Source: Phycisphaerae bacterium | Lineage (GTDB): Bacteria > Planctomycetota > Phycisphaerae > UBA1845 > Fen-1342 | Assembly: GCA_028277645.1 (NCBI GenBank) | Contig: JANQFV010000052.1 | Span: 1 to 63,256 of the forward strand | Length of the DNA: 63,256 bases | Direction of reading: 5' to 3' | In this document: positions 61,065 to 63,256 of the stretch, one piece after another | Layout: every line of letters starts with the position of its first letter | Numbering within the stretch: position 1 is the stretch's first letter | Notes under the pieces: model-generated | Told to the model about the DNA's origin: nothing | The model's database searches: none | Seen by the model: only the letters and a program-made list of their open reading frames with translations | Made by a program: the position numbers and the translations under genes

Positions 61065-61084
61065 CCACTGCTCTTGGGCAGTGG
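61065..61084. repeat. CCACTGCTC palindrome in a convergent gap
   Basis: CCACTGCTC-TT-GGGCAGTGG (one G.U pair) followed by ATTCTCGCG, matching the reverse of the 6951-6983 unit over about 30 nt. It lies between the ends of the EF-G and radical-SAM genes. Confidence 0.8.
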
Positions 61085-61148
61085 ATTCTCGCGTGGCAGC
61101 GCTCGGGTCAGGCCAACGCAGCTCTTCTGGAACCGCTCTGATCGCAGG

Positions 61149-62087
61149 TTAGCCAAGCCGCCACAGTCCCGACTCCACCGCAGCCGCGCGCACCGTCTTG
61201 AGTTCCGCCATCGTCGGCTGCCGCCCGATCTCCGGATACGCGCCCCGCAGGACCTCGTTCGCAGGACGATACTGCGCCATGATGTTGACGAACGTGTCCT
61301 TCGAGACAGCGCTCGCCAGCCATTGCACAATCGCCACGCTCTCGGCCACCAGACCGGGCATGACCAGGTGCCGCACCAGCAGACCGTGACAGGCAACGCT
61401 GGCGGCGTCAACGTGCAGATCGCCCACCTGCCGGCGCATCTCGACGAACGCTTCCCGCGCTCGCTCTGCGTAATCCGGCGCGTGCAGGTAGCTCGTACAG
61501 AACTCGGTCGACCACAGCTTGAAATCCGGCATGTAGATGTCCACCAGGCCATCGAGCAGCCTTAGCGTAACCAGCGCATCGTAGCCCCCGGTGTTGTACA
61601 CGATCGGAATTCGCAGCCCGCGCTCGACCGCCTGCTCCAACGCCATCACCATCTGAGGCACCACGTGTGTCGGCGTGACGAAGTTGATGTTGTGACAGCC
61701 TTCGTCCTGCAGCGCGAGCATCATGTCCGCAATCGCCGGCGGACCGTACGCCCGCCCCGTCACGCACTGACTGATGTCATCGTTCTGGCAGAAGACACAC
61801 CGTAGATTGCAGCCCGAGAAGAAAATCGTCCCGCTGCCGCGCGCGCCGCGCAGACAGGCCTCCTCGCCATGGTGTGGGAATGCGGAACTCACCATCGCCT
61901 CGGCGCCAATCTGGCAGTTACCACGCTCGCCCGCCCGACGATTCACGCCGCAATGGTGGGGGCAAACGTGACAGTCTTCCAGCAACGATGCGCAGTGCGC
62001 TGCCGCCGTTCGCAGCTTCTCGCGGCCCGTCGGTGTCAGGTAGACGGGCTCGAAGTCGTCGATGATGAACTGCTCAGGCCTGGACAT
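61149..62087 (-). CDS. Radical SAM protein (PFL-activating-like)
   Basis: ATG 62087 gives 312 residues. The radical-SAM motif is GCNLRCVFCQN (CxxxCxxC), and extra Cys residues stand at the N-terminus (ECHVCPHHCGV-like, CHVCPHHC), suggesting a second iron-sulfur or metal site. Later features (MPDFKLWS, GLLVRHLVMPGL, YRPANEVLRGAYPEI) are those of the pyruvate-formate-lyase-activating-like group that often accompanies AMMECR1/MEMO proteins. It would install a radical or modify a protein. No AMMECR1 or MEMO gene is in view. It is coupled to the upstream GT87 gene, overlapping by 52 nt. Confidence 0.85.
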   Translation of the reverse strand: MSRPEQFIIDDFEPVYLTPTGREKLRTAAAHCASLLEDCHVCPHHCGVNRRAGERGNCQIGAEAMVSSAFPHHGEEACLRGARGSGTIFFSGCNLRCVFCQNDDISQCVTGRAYGPPAIADMMLALQDEGCHNINFVTPTHVVPQMVMALEQAVERGLRIPIVYNTGGYDALVTLRLLDGLVDIYMPDFKLWSTEFCTSYLHAPDYAERAREAFVEMRRQVGDLHVDAASVACHGLLVRHLVMPGLVAESVAIVQWLASAVSKDTFVNIMAQYRPANEVLRGAYPEIGRQPTMAELKTVRAAAVESGLWRLG

Positions 62088-63256
62088 CCTGCCTCTTCCG
62101 CCAAAGCCGCCCGAACACGCCACAATCCAATCGCCGCCGCGATAGCCCCCAGCGCGACGGCGCCGTAGACCTCCGCATAATCCGCCCCCCGGGGCGTAAT
62201 CACATCACTTGTCAGCGTACACAGCGCGAACGAAACCGCCAGCCAGATGCCGACCGTTCGCCGTGCGGATGTCGCGTGCCGCGCGTCGGTCACGAACGCC
62301 AGCAGCACCGCGTACGGCACAATCATCGTCACGTAGTGTGCCTTCCACGAGAGCCCCGACAGCAGCAGCATCGCGATGAGCACCAGCCCCACCTCGGCCG
62401 CCCACGCCGGCGTCCGCCGTACGTCTGCTCGTCGCCGACAACCCCACGCCAGCGCGCCGAGCACGCCAACGGCCAGCCCGATGCGAATCACCTGCCGCGC
62501 GGTGTCCGACAGCACGATCAGCGCCATGTACCGCTCGGGATTCACGAACGCAGGGTAGGGTCCGAACAGCCGATTGACGATCGCGATCAGCGCTTGGTTG
62601 GCGTGCTCCGAGCGCACCGCCCCGCTCTGCACATAGCCCGCCACAACGGCGTGATACCATTCGCCGAGCAACCGCCAGTTGTTCTCCCAGCCGAAGAACA
62701 GCGCCGGCCACAACACCAGGCAGACCACCGCCCCCAGCGCCGTCCCGATCAGCGTGCGCCAATGGCCCTTGTACACGTAGTACACCGCGAGCAACGCCGG
62801 CGCGACCTTGATCCCCGCCGCCAGCGCGAGCACGAATCCACCCGCGATCGGCCAGCGGCGGAAGACAAGCCATGCGCTGCCGACCATCAGCAGCAGGATA
62901 AACAGGTTCACATTGCCCTGGCCCAGGTCGTTGTCGATGAAGCGCCAGGTGCAGAGCAGGCTCCCCAACGCCACGATCGGCGGCACATCCTCACCCGCCG
63001 GCGCCGCCAGTCGCCACGCAATGCGCAGACTGACAAACAGCGCCACCCACTTCAGCGCCTCGAACACAAACGCCGTGAGCGGCACGGGCAGCTTCGTCAG
63101 CGGCCAGATCGCGGTCAAAAAGTACGGCGGATAGATATAAAACGGATTCTGCGGATAAAACGGATCGCCCGGCGACGCCATCAACGTCGCGGCATTATCC
63201 AGCCAGCCCTTCAAATCCGGATTGTGCTCCCGCATCCGCTCCTGAAACGCGATCTG
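62036..63256 (-). CDS. GT87-type membrane glycosyltransferase, 5' end missing
   Basis: The frame runs off the right edge with no start in view. At least 406 residues are visible. It has about nine membrane segments and resembles the DUF2029/GT87 mannosyl- or arabinosyltransferase group, lipid-linked sugar users with acceptors outside the cell. An Asp-Asn-Asp patch (FIDNDLGQGNVNLF) and the FVNPERY segment sit at loops. The C-terminus is a Ser/Thr run overlapping the radical-SAM start. A role in surface glycan building is likely. Confidence 0.82.
   Translation of the reverse strand, partial: QIAFQERMREHNPDLKGWLDNAATLMASPGDPFYPQNPFYIYPPYFLTAIWPLTKLPVPLTAFVFEALKWVALFVSLRIAWRLAAPAGEDVPPIVALGSLLCTWRFIDNDLGQGNVNLFILLLMVGSAWLVFRRWPIAGGFVLALAAGIKVAPALLAVYYVYKGHWRTLIGTALGAVVCLVLWPALFFGWENNWRLLGEWYHAVVAGYVQSGAVRSEHANQALIAIVNRLFGPYPAFVNPERYMALIVLSDTARQVIRIGLAVGVLGALAWGCRRRADVRRTPAWAAEVGLVLIAMLLLSGLSWKAHYVTMIVPYAVLLAFVTDARHATSARRTVGIWLAVSFALCTLTSDVITPRGADYAEVYGAVALGAIAAAIGLWRVRAALAEEAGCPGLSSSSSTTSSPST

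Overview
This is a gene-dense, GC-rich bacterial stretch of about 63 kb that reads as a member of the Planctomycetota, most likely of the Phycisphaerae type. The evidence is mixed but consistent. Two proteins end in PEP-CTERM sorting signals. One large exported phosphoesterase ends in a dockerin-like repeat pair. There is a cluster of Hanks-type Ser/Thr kinases beside an ECF sigma factor, an abundance of small lipoproteins and TPR/HEAT proteins, a divergent CTP synthase and EF-G, and a sodium/solute symporter with a tiny membrane partner. The assignment is inferred from gene content; no rRNA or tRNA gene was found.

Layout. 1-2.8 kb (minus): an SPOR/TPR lipoprotein, an HD-domain protein, then an ECF sigma factor, its zinc-finger anti-sigma factor and a truncated exported protein that runs into a perfect 55-bp fold-back at the left edge. 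2.9-12 kb: mtnA, two tiny Cys-rich exported proteins, TPR and thioredoxin-like proteins, the dockerin-bearing phosphoesterase and a PEP-CTERM protein. 12-26 kb: an SGNH/TPR membrane protein, CstA, Ogt, MutL, an M20 peptidase, the symporter pair, a metallo-hydrolase, and a vitamin-B12-like binding protein with its ATPase but no permease. 26-40 kb is mostly housekeeping: plsY, nrdR with a stand-alone ATP-cone protein, an RNase Z-like hydrolase, lipA, queA, alr, and a minus-strand run tpiA-secG-yicC-tatD-epimerase.

39.9-50.3 kb is the most system-like part: a 3D-domain protein, a zinc-finger/kinase/CHASE2 fusion, two divergent tiny peptides, an FHA-like protein, two paralogous membrane kinases with DYG instead of DFG, and an ECF sigma factor carrying a zinc-finger-like tail. 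It looks like a phospho-signalling module feeding into transcription. 50-63 kb holds a HEAT-repeat protein, a PEP-CTERM protein, pyrG, kdsB, a GYF_2-domain membrane protein, an EF-G, a radical-SAM enzyme and the 3' part of a GT87-type membrane glycosyltransferase.

Cross-cutting signals: (i) a family of short palindromes (GTGCCACTGCT..AGCAGTGG) occupies four of the five convergent intergenic gaps longer than 50 bp; (ii) several other repeat families sit between genes, and two low-complexity repeats lie in frame inside the MutL linker; (iii) several genes without a Shine-Dalgarno site have a -10-like box 6-7 nt before the ATG, suggesting leaderless mRNAs.
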